Shown here: positions 6,656 through 14,460 of the stretch, in pieces
How the letters are laid out: every line of letters starts with the position of its first letter
How positions within the stretch are numbered: position 1 is the stretch's first letter
Assembly (NCBI GenBank): GCA_900551105.1
Contig: URUT01000034.1
Coordinates: forward strand, 1 to 14,498
Reading direction: 5' to 3'
DNA from: an uncultured Mycoplasmatota bacterium
GTDB taxonomy: Bacteria; Bacillota_I; Bacilli_A; RF39; UBA660
Length of the DNA stretch: 14,498 nucleotides
Position numbers and translations under genes: made by a program
Notes under the pieces: generated by a model
The model's input: the letters and a program-made list of their open reading frames with translations, nothing else
Told to the model about the DNA's origin: nothing
The model's database searches: none

Positions 6656-7833
6656 TGTACATTTTCCTTAAAACTCAATAATTTATTTCTATAATATTCA
6701 TATTGTTTTTTTCTAAGTCCTATCTCTCCAGGAAGCCCAGCAGACATATCGTTGATTATTGAGTCAAACTTATCTAATATTGAAACTATTCTTTCTTGCT
6801 CAGTTAAAATTGGTATTTTTACATCAAACTGTTCTAATATTCTCATACTTAGATTAGGTTGTGAACCATGACTCATACGATTTTGAACTTGTTTTTGAAC
6901 TTTTCTTGTTTGTAACAAATAATAAAGATACCTTGAAGTTATTTTGTTGTTTGTTCTCATGGCCGCTAAAGGTGACCAAATATTAAAATCATCATCTGTA
7001 TCAACAATAGCAACTTTACCAGTTGTGGATCCTGATTTAACCATATAAACATCATATTTTTGGGGTTTATATTTTTTTGAACACTCATTATCAAATTCCT
7101 TTGTTATAAACCCTTGTGCATCTTTTAAATGTACTTTTCCCTCATGTATTGCAGTTGCAGATAAAAATGGAACTCCTTTTTCAACAAATATTGGCGTGGT
7201 ATGTGGTCCATCAGTTATTGGTCTTTCAAGTAATTCTATAAGCTTTCCATAATATCCAATTGATTCATTAATTATTTTTTCACGCCAAAAATCGTATTGA
7301 TTCTTTCTCGCTTCTAGCTCCGCTTCTAGCTCCGCTTCTAGCTCCGCTTCTAGCTCGCCAAATTTATCAAGAATTCTTACTATTTCTTCTTGCACTTCTG
7401 TTGGGGGTACTGGAATTTTTAATTTATAAATATCTTTTAATGATACACTAGGTATACCAGCACCAATTTGTGATTTTTGCAAATCATTTTGTTTTGATTT
7501 TAAAAAATGATATAAGTATTTATAATTAACATTATTATCGAATTTTTCTACTATATAGCAATGTGCACCTGCCCAAAACTTAGTTGTTTGATATGATATA
7601 TATCCAGCTGAAGCACCGCCTTGGCTTATTGTAATTAAATTACTATTAAAGTTATATTTATTCCAGTAACCTGAAGGTGTAATTCCACCATTAATAACTG
7701 GAAACTCTCCTTCATTTAGCAATGTGTCTTTGTTCAATTGTTTACCTTTATTGATTTTACAAATTGCATCTAAGTTTTTATATTTAACACCATTAGGACA
7801 CAATTCTTTTATTAAATCATTAATCTTACTCAT
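6652..7833 (-). CDS. hsdS: Type I restriction enzyme, specificity (S) subunit
   Basis: The DNA-recognition subunit shared by the methylase and the restriction complex; it reads a bipartite target. The 393 residues show the usual two-half layout. A target-recognition domain (about 1-145) is followed by a helical spacer containing I-L-D-K-F and then (ELEA)4 (160-175) and R-K-N-Q-Y-D-F-W-R. A second recognition domain (about 195-345) precedes a matching helical end with I-L-D-K-F and R-K-K-Q-Y-E-Y-Y-R. The spacer repeats resemble the TAEL repeats of EcoR124, whose copy number sets the gap between the two half-sites. The ATG at 7833 overlaps hsdM by 8 nt, with GGAG 10 nt upstream. No second hsdS or inverted partial copy lies in the window, so inversion-type switching is not supported. 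Confidence 0.93.
   Translation of the reverse strand: MSKINDLIKELCPNGVKYKNLDAICKINKGKQLNKDTLLNEGEFPVINGGITPSGYWNKYNFNSNLITISQGGASAGYISYQTTKFWAGAHCYIVEKFDNNVNYKYLYHFLKSKQNDLQKSQIGAGIPSVSLKDIYKLKIPVPPTEVQEEIVRILDKFGELEAELEAELEAELEARKNQYDFWREKIINESIGYYGKLIELLERPITDGPHTTPIFVEKGVPFLSATAIHEGKVHLKDAQGFITKEFDNECSKKYKPQKYDVYMVKSGSTTGKVAIVDTDDDFNIWSPLAAMRTNNKITSRYLYYLLQTRKVQKQVQNRMSHGSQPNLSMRILEQFDVKIPILTEQERIVSILDKFDSIINDMSAGLPGEIGLRKKQYEYYRNKLLSFKENVQ
7309..7356. repeat. Four perfect 12-bp tandem repeats in hsdS
   Basis: CGCTTCTAGCTC is repeated four times without a mismatch. On the coding strand it is GAG-CTA-GAA-GCG, giving E-L-E-A per unit. The unit keeps frame and is richer in G+C than its surroundings. 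It lies in the helical spacer between the two recognition domains, where slippage would lengthen or shorten the spacer. Confidence 0.95.
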
Positions 7834-9394
7834 GATAATCAGACTCCAATTCTCTAATTATCTCTTCTAGTTCTTCTCTTATTTGTTGTTGCCTTGGTAC
7901 TATTTCTGCTAATTTTCTATTTACTTCTTCAATATCTATTTTTACTTCATTATTATTTGTTTTTAAATATGAATTTACTGATATATTATAATCATTTTCT
8001 TTTATTTCATCGTAAGTTGCTAAATATGCTTTATTTTCTACTGATACTCTATTCTTTAATAAATTAATAATATTACTTATGTTTGTATCAGATAATTTAT
8101 TTTTATTTGTATTTCTAACAAATTCTTCACTAGCATCAACAAATAAGATATTATTATCAGTTTTATTCTTCTTTAATACTAATATACATGTAGCAATAGG
8201 TGTCCCAAAGAATAAATCTGATGGTAATTGAATAACTGTATCAACAAAGTTATTATCAATCATATATTTTCTTATTTTTTGTTCTGCTCCACCTCTATAA
8301 AGGACTCCAGGGAATTCAACTATTGCTGCTGTTCCTTTTGAACTTAACCATGATAGCATATGCATAGTAAAAGCTAAGTCTGCTTTAGAAGATGGTGCTA
8401 ATACTCCAGCCGGAGAAAATCTTTCATCATTTATTAAGATTGGATTTTCTTTTCCTGCCCATTTAATTGAATATGGAGGATTAGATACAATTGCATCAAA
8501 TGGTTCATCATCCCAATGTTCTGGATGCGTTAATGTATCTCCTCTAGCTATATTAAAATTATTATAATTTATATTATGTAAAAACATATTTATTCTAGCT
8601 AAGTTATAAGTAGTAAGATTAATTTCTTGTCCAAAGAATCCTTCTCTAACATTTTCTTTTCCTAGTATTTTAGCAAACTTTAATAAAAGTCCACCTGAAC
8701 CACAAGCCGGATCATAAACTTTATTAACAGATGTCTTATCCATTATAACAATTCTTGCAAGCAATTCTCCAACTTCTTGTGGAGTAAAGAATTCTCCTCC
8801 AGATTTGCCTGCTGATGATGCATACATTGTCATCAAAAATTCATAAGCATCACCAAATAAATCTATTTTATTTTCTTCATAATCTCCAAAATTTAAATCT
8901 CCAATTGCATTTAATAGTTTAACTAATTTTTGATTTCTTTCATCTACTGTATTACCTAATTTATTATCTATTGTAAAGTCATCAAATAAACCTTTAACAT
9001 CATCCTCAGATGCTGTTCCTCTAGCTGATGATTCAATATTATTAAATATATTAGATATTACTACATTTAAATTTTCATTTTTATCAGCATTTTTTCTTAC
9101 ATTACAAAATAGTTCGCTTGGTAAAATAAAGAAACCTTTTTCTTCTAGTATTTGTGTTTTACCTAATAATGCTTCTTCATCACTAATATTTCTATATTCA
9201 AAATTTTCTAAACCTGCTTTTCTTTGATTATCATTAACATAGTTTTCTATATTTTCAGAAATAAATCTATAAAACAATAATCCTAATACATATTGTTTAA
9301 AATCCCAACCATCTACAGATCCTCTTAATTCATTTGCTATTTTCCATATAGTTTTATGTAATTCTTCTCTTTCATTTTCTTTTTTGTTACTCAC
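7826..9394 (-). CDS. hsdM: Type I restriction enzyme, adenine methylase (M) subunit
   Basis: Transfers a methyl group from S-adenosylmethionine to adenine N6 in the site read by HsdS, protecting host DNA. It also forms the core of the restriction complex. The 522 residues start with the helical HsdM N-terminal domain (about 8-155), including G-W-D-F-K-Q-Y-V-L-G-L-L. Next come E-F-F-T-P-Q (201-206), SAM-binding motif D-P-A-C-G-S-G-G (228-235) and catalytic N-P-P-Y (305-308). The C-terminal end is a charged coiled-coil-like tail. Length and motifs match EcoR124-type (IC) HsdM. The start is GTG at 9394, with AGGAGG 8-9 nt upstream and an extended -10 promoter at 9424-9432. It is the first gene of the six-gene operon. 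Confidence 0.96.
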   Translation of the reverse strand: MSNKKENEREELHKTIWKIANELRGSVDGWDFKQYVLGLLFYRFISENIENYVNDNQRKAGLENFEYRNISDEEALLGKTQILEEKGFFILPSELFCNVRKNADKNENLNVVISNIFNNIESSARGTASEDDVKGLFDDFTIDNKLGNTVDERNQKLVKLLNAIGDLNFGDYEENKIDLFGDAYEFLMTMYASSAGKSGGEFFTPQEVGELLARIVIMDKTSVNKVYDPACGSGGLLLKFAKILGKENVREGFFGQEINLTTYNLARINMFLHNINYNNFNIARGDTLTHPEHWDDEPFDAIVSNPPYSIKWAGKENPILINDERFSPAGVLAPSSKADLAFTMHMLSWLSSKGTAAIVEFPGVLYRGGAEQKIRKYMIDNNFVDTVIQLPSDLFFGTPIATCILVLKKNKTDNNILFVDASEEFVRNTNKNKLSDTNISNIINLLKNRVSVENKAYLATYDEIKENDYNISVNSYLKTNNNEVKIDIEEVNRKLAEIVPRQQQIREELEEIIRELESDYHE

Positions 9395-9423
9395 AATTAA
9401 TACCTCCTACTGCCTATGTATTA

Positions 9424-9432
9424 ATTATATCA
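9424..9432 (-). promoter_or_regulatory. Extended -10 promoter of the hsd operon
   Basis: The minus strand reads TGATATAAT within TATGATATAATTAA, a 14-mer also found before the DUF5655 gene. The -35 region is poor. Transcription should begin near 9417, giving a leader of about 23 nt that carries TAGGAGGT. No operator is evident. It lies 29 to 37 nt upstream of the hsdM GTG. Confidence 0.65.
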
Positions 9433-9522
9433 TACTTTTTGTCATTATTTATTTTTAAATTCTATTATAATCTGATAAATTTATTTATGTTTTGAATTTT
9501 CGTCTAATCTTCTATTAACTAT

Positions 9523-10146
9523 TTAGTTTTCTATTTTTCTTAGGTTTATTGAATATTCTTTTTTAATTGATTTATTGCTTTCTGTGTAAATATATATTGT
9601 CATTTTATCACTATTTAAATCTTTATCAATATAAGATTTAGTAAAGTCTATTGCGTGTAAAGGAACACATGTTTCAGGCAAAATAATATCTGATACATCA
9701 TATAATAAACTTTTATATCCGCCCATACTATATCTGCCATCTGTTACTTTATAATATTCAGGACTTTCTTCAAAAATAATATTATCAAATGTAATTTTAA
9801 CTTTAATGTTTTTTGAAGCCATATTTCCATCATTACATAAATTTATATACCAATAATAATCTGGATATGTATTGTTACTTAAATTCAATCCTTCTTTATT
9901 TAAAATTAAAGTGTCAACATTTTTAATACTCATTGATCTACCATCTTTAAAAATTATATCAATGTCATCAGATTGATAGCTTAATATTGAGAGCAAAAGT
10001 GTAATAAAAACAGATATCATCGCCCATAATATTCCACATATAGTTAATTTTTCATTTTTATTATTTTCACCATTAAATATTATGTATAGTGTAATAAATA
10101 TAAATATAATTGTTACAATTAATAAAGATATTAAACATGACTTCAT
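9523..10146 (-). CDS. Small membrane-anchored protein of unknown function
   Basis: A 207-residue protein not recognised. Two hydrophobic segments at about residues 4-24 and 36-56 form a hairpin in the membrane. The remaining 150 residues are polar and alternate in a beta-strand-like pattern, with no cysteine pairs or catalytic motif that I can see. The ATG at 10146 has AGGAGC at 10162-10157, 10-11 nt upstream. It stands alone: a terminator-like hairpin (10169-10212) lies just upstream, and 128 nt holding the hsd promoter lie downstream. A weak TTGAAT with an ATGCTA 17 bp later is a possible promoter overlapping the hairpin's upstream flank. The gene may be a defence accessory protein, judged by location only. 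Confidence 0.7.
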   Translation of the reverse strand: MKSCLISLLIVTIIFIFITLYIIFNGENNKNEKLTICGILWAMISVFITLLLSILSYQSDDIDIIFKDGRSMSIKNVDTLILNKEGLNLSNNTYPDYYWYINLCNDGNMASKNIKVKITFDNIIFEESPEYYKVTDGRYSMGGYKSLLYDVSDIILPETCVPLHAIDFTKSYIDKDLNSDKMTIYIYTESNKSIKKEYSINLRKIEN

Positions 10147-10168
10147 ATTTTAATTCGCTCCTACTTCT

Positions 10169-10206
10169 AAAAAACACCAGCACAAAGAATCTATTAAATA
10201 GATCTG
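10169..10206. repeat. 38-bp direct repeat, copy A
   Basis: This 38-bp sequence matches 14461-14498 at 36 of 38 positions and in the same orientation. It overlaps most of the terminator hairpin. Together the two copies bracket the Gabija plus DUF5655 genes. Confidence 0.9.
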
Positions 10207-10212
10207 TACTAG
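10169..10212 (-). terminator. Terminator hairpin after the DUF5655 gene
   Basis: On the minus strand CTAGTACA (10212-10205) pairs with TGTGCTGG (10184-10177), with two U-G wobbles. An inner ATCTA/TAGAT stem lies inside an AT-rich loop, and the tail is TGTTTTTT. It lies about 35 nt beyond the DUF5655 stop, so it most simply ends that transcript. It is also only about 23 nt before the next gene's ATG, so it could act as a leader attenuator instead. Confidence 0.6.
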
Positions 10213-10246
10213 CATCTTTCTTTAACTAACAGATTCAATACTATTT

Positions 10247-11140
10247 TTATTTTTTATTAACCTTTAAAGATTGCTTTATCAAAGGCATAACATTATCAAT
10301 GTCGTCTTCATTAGATATTTCTACCCTATAATCGCCATTTCCCCAATGACCAATACTAGTTATATCTCTTGTTATTCCTAATGGATCGTTCAATGTTCCC
10401 TTTTTCATATTAATATCTAGTCTCAATTTATTCTGAGTAAATTCTACATCAACTATGTTTCTTCTTCCTTTAAATGCGATATATACTTTTTTTACTTCTA
10501 CATCAATATCATCTAATTCTAATATTCTTTCTTTTAGTATTTCATAAAGTTTTTTTGTCGACAAAGATACTTTATTCAAATGATCATCCTCGGTATATAC
10601 TTTAATTTCTTTATTTACCTCTTGTTGTTCTGATTCTATTTCTACATCTTCTACTTTTACATTGCTTGTCTTCTTTATAAATTCTATATCTACAATTTCT
10701 TCTTCATATCTTGTTACTTTGATTAAATCTACAGGAATGTTTTTAAAATCAGTAGCATTAAGTTGATAACTTGTATAAATTGGTGAAACAAATATAATTC
10801 TTGATTGACTCCAATCTATATCTGATAATTTTAAGTTTGAATTATTCTTTTCATTAAATTTAAGTACAAAATCTGCTTTTCTTTCTAATAATAGTTTTAA
10901 GTATGTATAACCTTGATCTACTAAACTATGATTTTTAACATTTTTATATTCTATAATTCTAAAAGATTTGCTTTCTTCATCATATGATAAGGTATCTATT
11001 CTAAAATTACCTACTGTAAATTCTGTTTCTATAAACTTATATCCAAGAATTTTTTGTAAATGTTTCTCAAAATAACTTTGTAATTCCTTTTCGTTTTTAA
11101 AGTCATTCTGTTTTAATTCTTTATTATTCTTTATTATCAT
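10247..11140 (-). CDS. PD-(D/E)XK nuclease-like protein with DUF5655 domain
   Basis: A 297-residue protein in two parts. The N-terminal half is a restriction-endonuclease-like fold: helix with E18/E25, then F46-R-I-D49-T, then R61-I-I-E64-Y-K66, then Q77-G-Y. This gives the D...E-x-K signature of PD-(D/E)XK nucleases, related to DUF91/NucS-type proteins. A charged linker (about 150-180) leads to a C-terminal DUF5655 domain (about 180-297) with G-R-R-N-I-V-D-V and a G-H-W-G-N-G-D-Y end. DUF5655 is frequently fused to such nuclease-like domains; its function is unknown to me. The ATG at 11140 has AGGAGG five bases upstream and its own extended -10 promoter, 69 nt after gajB. It may be an independent nuclease or a partner of Gabija. 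Confidence 0.8.
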   Translation of the reverse strand: MIIKNNKELKQNDFKNEKELQSYFEKHLQKILGYKFIETEFTVGNFRIDTLSYDEESKSFRIIEYKNVKNHSLVDQGYTYLKLLLERKADFVLKFNEKNNSNLKLSDIDWSQSRIIFVSPIYTSYQLNATDFKNIPVDLIKVTRYEEEIVDIEFIKKTSNVKVEDVEIESEQQEVNKEIKVYTEDDHLNKVSLSTKKLYEILKERILELDDIDVEVKKVYIAFKGRRNIVDVEFTQNKLRLDINMKKGTLNDPLGITRDITSIGHWGNGDYRVEISNEDDIDNVMPLIKQSLKVNKK

Positions 11141-11172
11141 TTAAACCTCCTATAAACTTCATTTCTTATTTA

Positions 11173-11181
11173 ATTATATCA
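11173..11181 (-). promoter_or_regulatory. Extended -10 promoter of the DUF5655 gene
   Basis: The minus strand reads TGATATAAT within TATGATATAATTAA, identical over 14 nt to the hsd promoter. It lies in the 69-nt gap after gajB, 33 nt upstream of the ATG, so the gene need not depend on Gabija transcription. The -35 region is weak. Confidence 0.6.
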
Positions 11182-11209
11182 TATAAATTATATTTTTAAG
11201 CACTTTCTT

Positions 11210-12709
11210 TTATTTATTAACTAACATATTAATATAATCTTTCCCTATAAAATAATCAGTATAATATATATATACATTATCTTTTGCTCTTGTTATTCCA
11301 ACAAATAACTTATTTTTAAAATCATCTTTTAACTGAAATGTACTGTCTAAATATATTATGACATTTTTACTTTCTAATCCTTTAGATGTGTGAATTGTCA
11401 TTATTTTATTTTTTTTGTCTGAGACATAATAATAATATTTATATTTTTCATCTAATAATTTATTTTGAATTATAGATATTGTATTTTCACAAATGTCTAT
11501 ATTTAATATGTTTTTAGTTTTTATTAAAAACTCATTCAAACTTAATTTATTCAAATTTAGATCTTGCTTTCTTATTTTGTTATTTGTGAATGATAAAATT
11601 TTTATTAATTCATCTACCGGATATTTATATTTATCATTTATGTTATCATAATTAATATAATACTTTATCAATTCATCTATAATTTCTTGATTTATTTCAT
11701 AATCATTTGGCATATTATCTAATTTTTTTGAATATAAAATATCAAAATCGTTTTTATATTTTTCATATAATTCAATCGCCGTTGCATTTGATTCTACCAA
11801 CAGGTAAATTCCACCATTAATACTTTTTAAAAAATCTAAATTAATTTCGCTTATTACTTTAACATGTGATTCTTTAAATGTTATAGGTGTATTCGGGTCA
11901 AATATTTTGTTTGCATAATATAAAATACTTGGGTGGCATCTTACGCTAACGGTTATTTTTTTTATTTTATAATCATTTTTTGATAATTCGTTAAAAAATT
12001 CCGGCCTTGCCCCTCTAAATTGATATATTGATTGATTTGGATCTCCAAAAAGTACTATATTTATATTTGTTTTTTCTTTTAATGCTTTTAAAAATTGGTG
12101 CTGAAAGAAATTTAAGTCTTGTGCTTCATCTATATAAATTGTTGGAAATCTTATTGAAAAATATTGGTTAAACAAATTAAACTCAACTATTTTTTTTGCT
12201 AACATATATGCTGGAAATGATATTCTATAAATTCCATTTTTTAAATCGTTATACCATTCTTCAATATAATTATTTGCTTGTCTCATGACACCATCATATT
12301 TATCATAATTTCTTACATAATTATTTATTTCTTTTTTATTCTCAATTGTAATTGATTTGATAGCTACTCTTTTGGTGATTTTCCCACTATAAAATAAGTA
12401 TCTATTTAAAAATGGAAATATAATCAAATTCATTATTAATGAGTCTATAGTTCCTATAAAGCAATTGTTTAATTTATTATCAACTATATTTAATCTGTTT
12501 TTTATTTCATTTGAGGCGGCTTTTGTAAAAGAGCAAGCTATAATTCCCTGATATTCCTTTAATGTTTCTAATTCATTTTCCATTTTTTTTATTAGTGTAT
12601 ATGTTTTTCCTGCACCTGGACATGCTGACACACATAAATATTTATTGTTATCATTTATTATTTCTGATTGTTGTTCATCTAATATTTTTTTTATTTCATT
12701 ATTTATCAT
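11210..12709 (-). CDS. gajB: Gabija protein GajB, UvrD-like helicase
   Basis: The SF1A helicase-like partner of GajA; in Gabija it works with the GajA nuclease in a complex against phage DNA. The 499 residues show the set of UvrD/Rep motifs. They are Walker A A-C-P-G-A-G-K-T (29-36), G-T-I-D-S (86-90), Walker B Y-I-D-E-A-Q-D (192-198), F-G-D-P-N-Q-S-I-Y-Q-F-R-G (221-233), S-V-R-C-H-P (255-260), T-I-H-T-S-K-G-L-E (438-446) and V-G-I-T-R-A-K (470-476). Length fits GajB, shorter than UvrD and with reduced insert domains. ATG 12709 is chosen over TTG 12718, because AGGA lies 10 nt before the ATG but only about 1-2 nt before the TTG. It overlaps gajA by 11 nt, giving coupled translation. Confidence 0.92.
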   Translation of the reverse strand: MINNEIKKILDEQQSEIINDNNKYLCVSACPGAGKTYTLIKKMENELETLKEYQGIIACSFTKAASNEIKNRLNIVDNKLNNCFIGTIDSLIMNLIIFPFLNRYLFYSGKITKRVAIKSITIENKKEINNYVRNYDKYDGVMRQANNYIEEWYNDLKNGIYRISFPAYMLAKKIVEFNLFNQYFSIRFPTIYIDEAQDLNFFQHQFLKALKEKTNINIVLFGDPNQSIYQFRGARPEFFNELSKNDYKIKKITVSVRCHPSILYYANKIFDPNTPITFKESHVKVISEINLDFLKSINGGIYLLVESNATAIELYEKYKNDFDILYSKKLDNMPNDYEINQEIIDELIKYYINYDNINDKYKYPVDELIKILSFTNNKIRKQDLNLNKLSLNEFLIKTKNILNIDICENTISIIQNKLLDEKYKYYYYVSDKKNKIMTIHTSKGLESKNVIIYLDSTFQLKDDFKNKLFVGITRAKDNVYIYYTDYFIGKDYINMLVNK

Positions 12710-14423
12710 TTTCAACAAATCCTAATAGAATAGATGTTTTATTTGCTTCATTAATTTTTATATCTATACTATGGTCAACAATAAATTTATGTAAATTTGT
12801 CAATTTTGCATCTTTCAAATACTTAATAATGTCATCATAATCTTCCTCATTATATTGTATATAATCGAGAAAATCTTTTTCAAATCCTAAATTATGCTTT
12901 GATAATAATATTTTATTTTCTTTAAACACTCCACATAACTTATCAATATTATTTTCTATTAGTTCTAATTTTTCATTTTTATTAGTGAATCGAAAATTTT
13001 TACTGTTTGATAAGTCTTCTATCCCCAGAATCTTTTTTACTTTTTCTCTTCCTTCATCGCCTAAATAACTTATACATCTTGTTATTCCAGCATAATAGTA
13101 TGAATCATTATTGAATGGAACGCTAAATATATCATTGTCCGTCTTAATGTACACTTTAATACCTAATGCTTCTAATAACTCTTTAATTTTTTTAAATGCA
13201 ATGCCATTAACCGAAAAAATCCCAATATTGTTATCAAAAATTATATCTCTAAAATTTTGATCCTGAGATAACAAATAACTGTAAAAATATTTTTCTGATT
13301 CACCTTCAATCAATAATACCTTATCATAATACATCATTTCTGCTATTTCAACATTTATTAGATATCCATATTTTGCAAACTCTTGATTATCTACATTATA
13401 TATAAATTTTTTTCTTCTATATATTTCATCCAAATCATCAAAATATCTTTGAATTTTAATTATTTGATTTGTTTTTTCGAAATCAACAACATGTGGTGAA
13501 TGTGTTGTAACAATCATTTGACTGGGTTTAAATGATGCTATAGCACTAATATAATGCTTTTGTAGTAACACATACAGATGATTTTCTGGCTCCTCAACAA
13601 TTATTATTTTTTTCCTATCATCATCATAAGTTTTTTCTTTTAATAACATAGAAAACATTTTATTTTTTCCATCACCAATATTATTAAGTATATTCCCATA
13701 ACTGTCTAATGTTGAAATTTCTAATGACTTATAGATATTATCTAATTTAATATTTGGTGTTAATTCAAATTTCATTCCATCAAACATTTTCTCAAATTCT
13801 CCAAGTTCGTTTATATCTTTTATTATTTCTGCTAATGCATCATCATTTTTTACATTTTCTTTTAACTTTTCTATCGTTTCTTCTATATTTGGACTGATAT
13901 GAGTATTTGCCTCTATATGTCTCGCTTCTTTATATTCAAAAAAATGTTTTGTTTCTTGTTTAGTATCATATGTTGGATTAATGTATATAACTGATAACAC
14001 TTTATCAAGAGGGTTTTGTTTTGTTACATTGTATTCTTTATAATCTATTTCCATATCACCAATTAATAATTCATCTTCATATATTAATACTTCATTATTA
14101 TATGTTGATGTTAATTGTGCATAAATATATTTTTTTTCATCTTTTTCATTTATTACTTCATGTAATTGAGCCAACTGTTCATTTGTTAAATCATCTATCT
14201 CTAGTTTTATTTTTATAAATATATTCTTTTTATTACTATTAGTTGAATCCGAATCAAAAAATGGAATTCTTCTTTTATTATAATCTAATACTTTTAATAT
14301 TGCAGCACAAATATTGCTTTTTCCACTGTCATTTTGTCCAATTATTGTTACTATATCATTTATCTTTTCTAATTTTATATCTATCCCTCTGAAATTCTCA
14401 ATTTCTATTGAACTGATATGCAT
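12699..14423 (-). CDS. gajA: Gabija protein GajA, OLD-family ATPase and TOPRIM nuclease
   Basis: The DNA-nicking endonuclease of the Gabija anti-phage system. The 574 residues begin with an ABC-type ATPase domain: I-E-N-F-R-G (8-13), Walker A G-Q-N-D-S-G-K-S (29-36), a G-D-G-K-N-K-M-F signature-like segment (250-257), Walker B I-I-I-V-E-E-P-E (273-280) and T-T-H-S-P-H (306-311). A TOPRIM domain follows with L-I-E-G-E-S-E (E373) and D429-N-D431. Length matches known GajA (about 580). The frame is open to 14477, but ATG 14423 is chosen: AAGGAAGTGA lies about 10 nt upstream and the protein then starts with the family's usual I-x-x-I-x-I-x-N-F-R-G. It overlaps gajB by 11 nt. A TATTAA at 14458-14453 is a possible -10; otherwise the promoter lies outside the window. 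Confidence 0.93.
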   Translation of the reverse strand: MHISSIEIENFRGIDIKLEKINDIVTIIGQNDSGKSNICAAILKVLDYNKRRIPFFDSDSTNSNKKNIFIKIKLEIDDLTNEQLAQLHEVINEKDEKKYIYAQLTSTYNNEVLIYEDELLIGDMEIDYKEYNVTKQNPLDKVLSVIYINPTYDTKQETKHFFEYKEARHIEANTHISPNIEETIEKLKENVKNDDALAEIIKDINELGEFEKMFDGMKFELTPNIKLDNIYKSLEISTLDSYGNILNNIGDGKNKMFSMLLKEKTYDDDRKKIIIVEEPENHLYVLLQKHYISAIASFKPSQMIVTTHSPHVVDFEKTNQIIKIQRYFDDLDEIYRRKKFIYNVDNQEFAKYGYLINVEIAEMMYYDKVLLIEGESEKYFYSYLLSQDQNFRDIIFDNNIGIFSVNGIAFKKIKELLEALGIKVYIKTDNDIFSVPFNNDSYYYAGITRCISYLGDEGREKVKKILGIEDLSNSKNFRFTNKNEKLELIENNIDKLCGVFKENKILLSKHNLGFEKDFLDYIQYNEEDYDDIIKYLKDAKLTNLHKFIVDHSIDIKINEANKTSILLGFVENDK

Positions 14424-14427
14424 ATTA

Positions 14428-14444
14428 TTTACTTCACTTCCTTT
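14428..14444 (-). promoter_or_regulatory. Ribosome binding site of gajA
   Basis: AAAGGAAGTGAAGTAAA on the minus strand carries the Shine-Dalgarno sequence that decides the start at 14423. It is identical over 17 nt to the site before hsdR at 5491-5507. Confidence 0.6.
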
Positions 14445-14460
14445 ACTTCTAGTTAATACA

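Noticed and set aside
7309..7356. CRISPR array or minisatellite outside a gene
   Set aside because: The 12-bp units are in frame within hsdS with no spacers, and encode the helical linker.
6652..7833. Invertible hsdS shuffling locus
   Set aside because: No second hsdS, partial recognition domain, inverted repeat pair or recombinase gene is present in the window.
12710..12718. TTG start for gajB at 12718
   Set aside because: The AGGA site is then only about 1-2 nt from the start; ATG 12709 has proper spacing.
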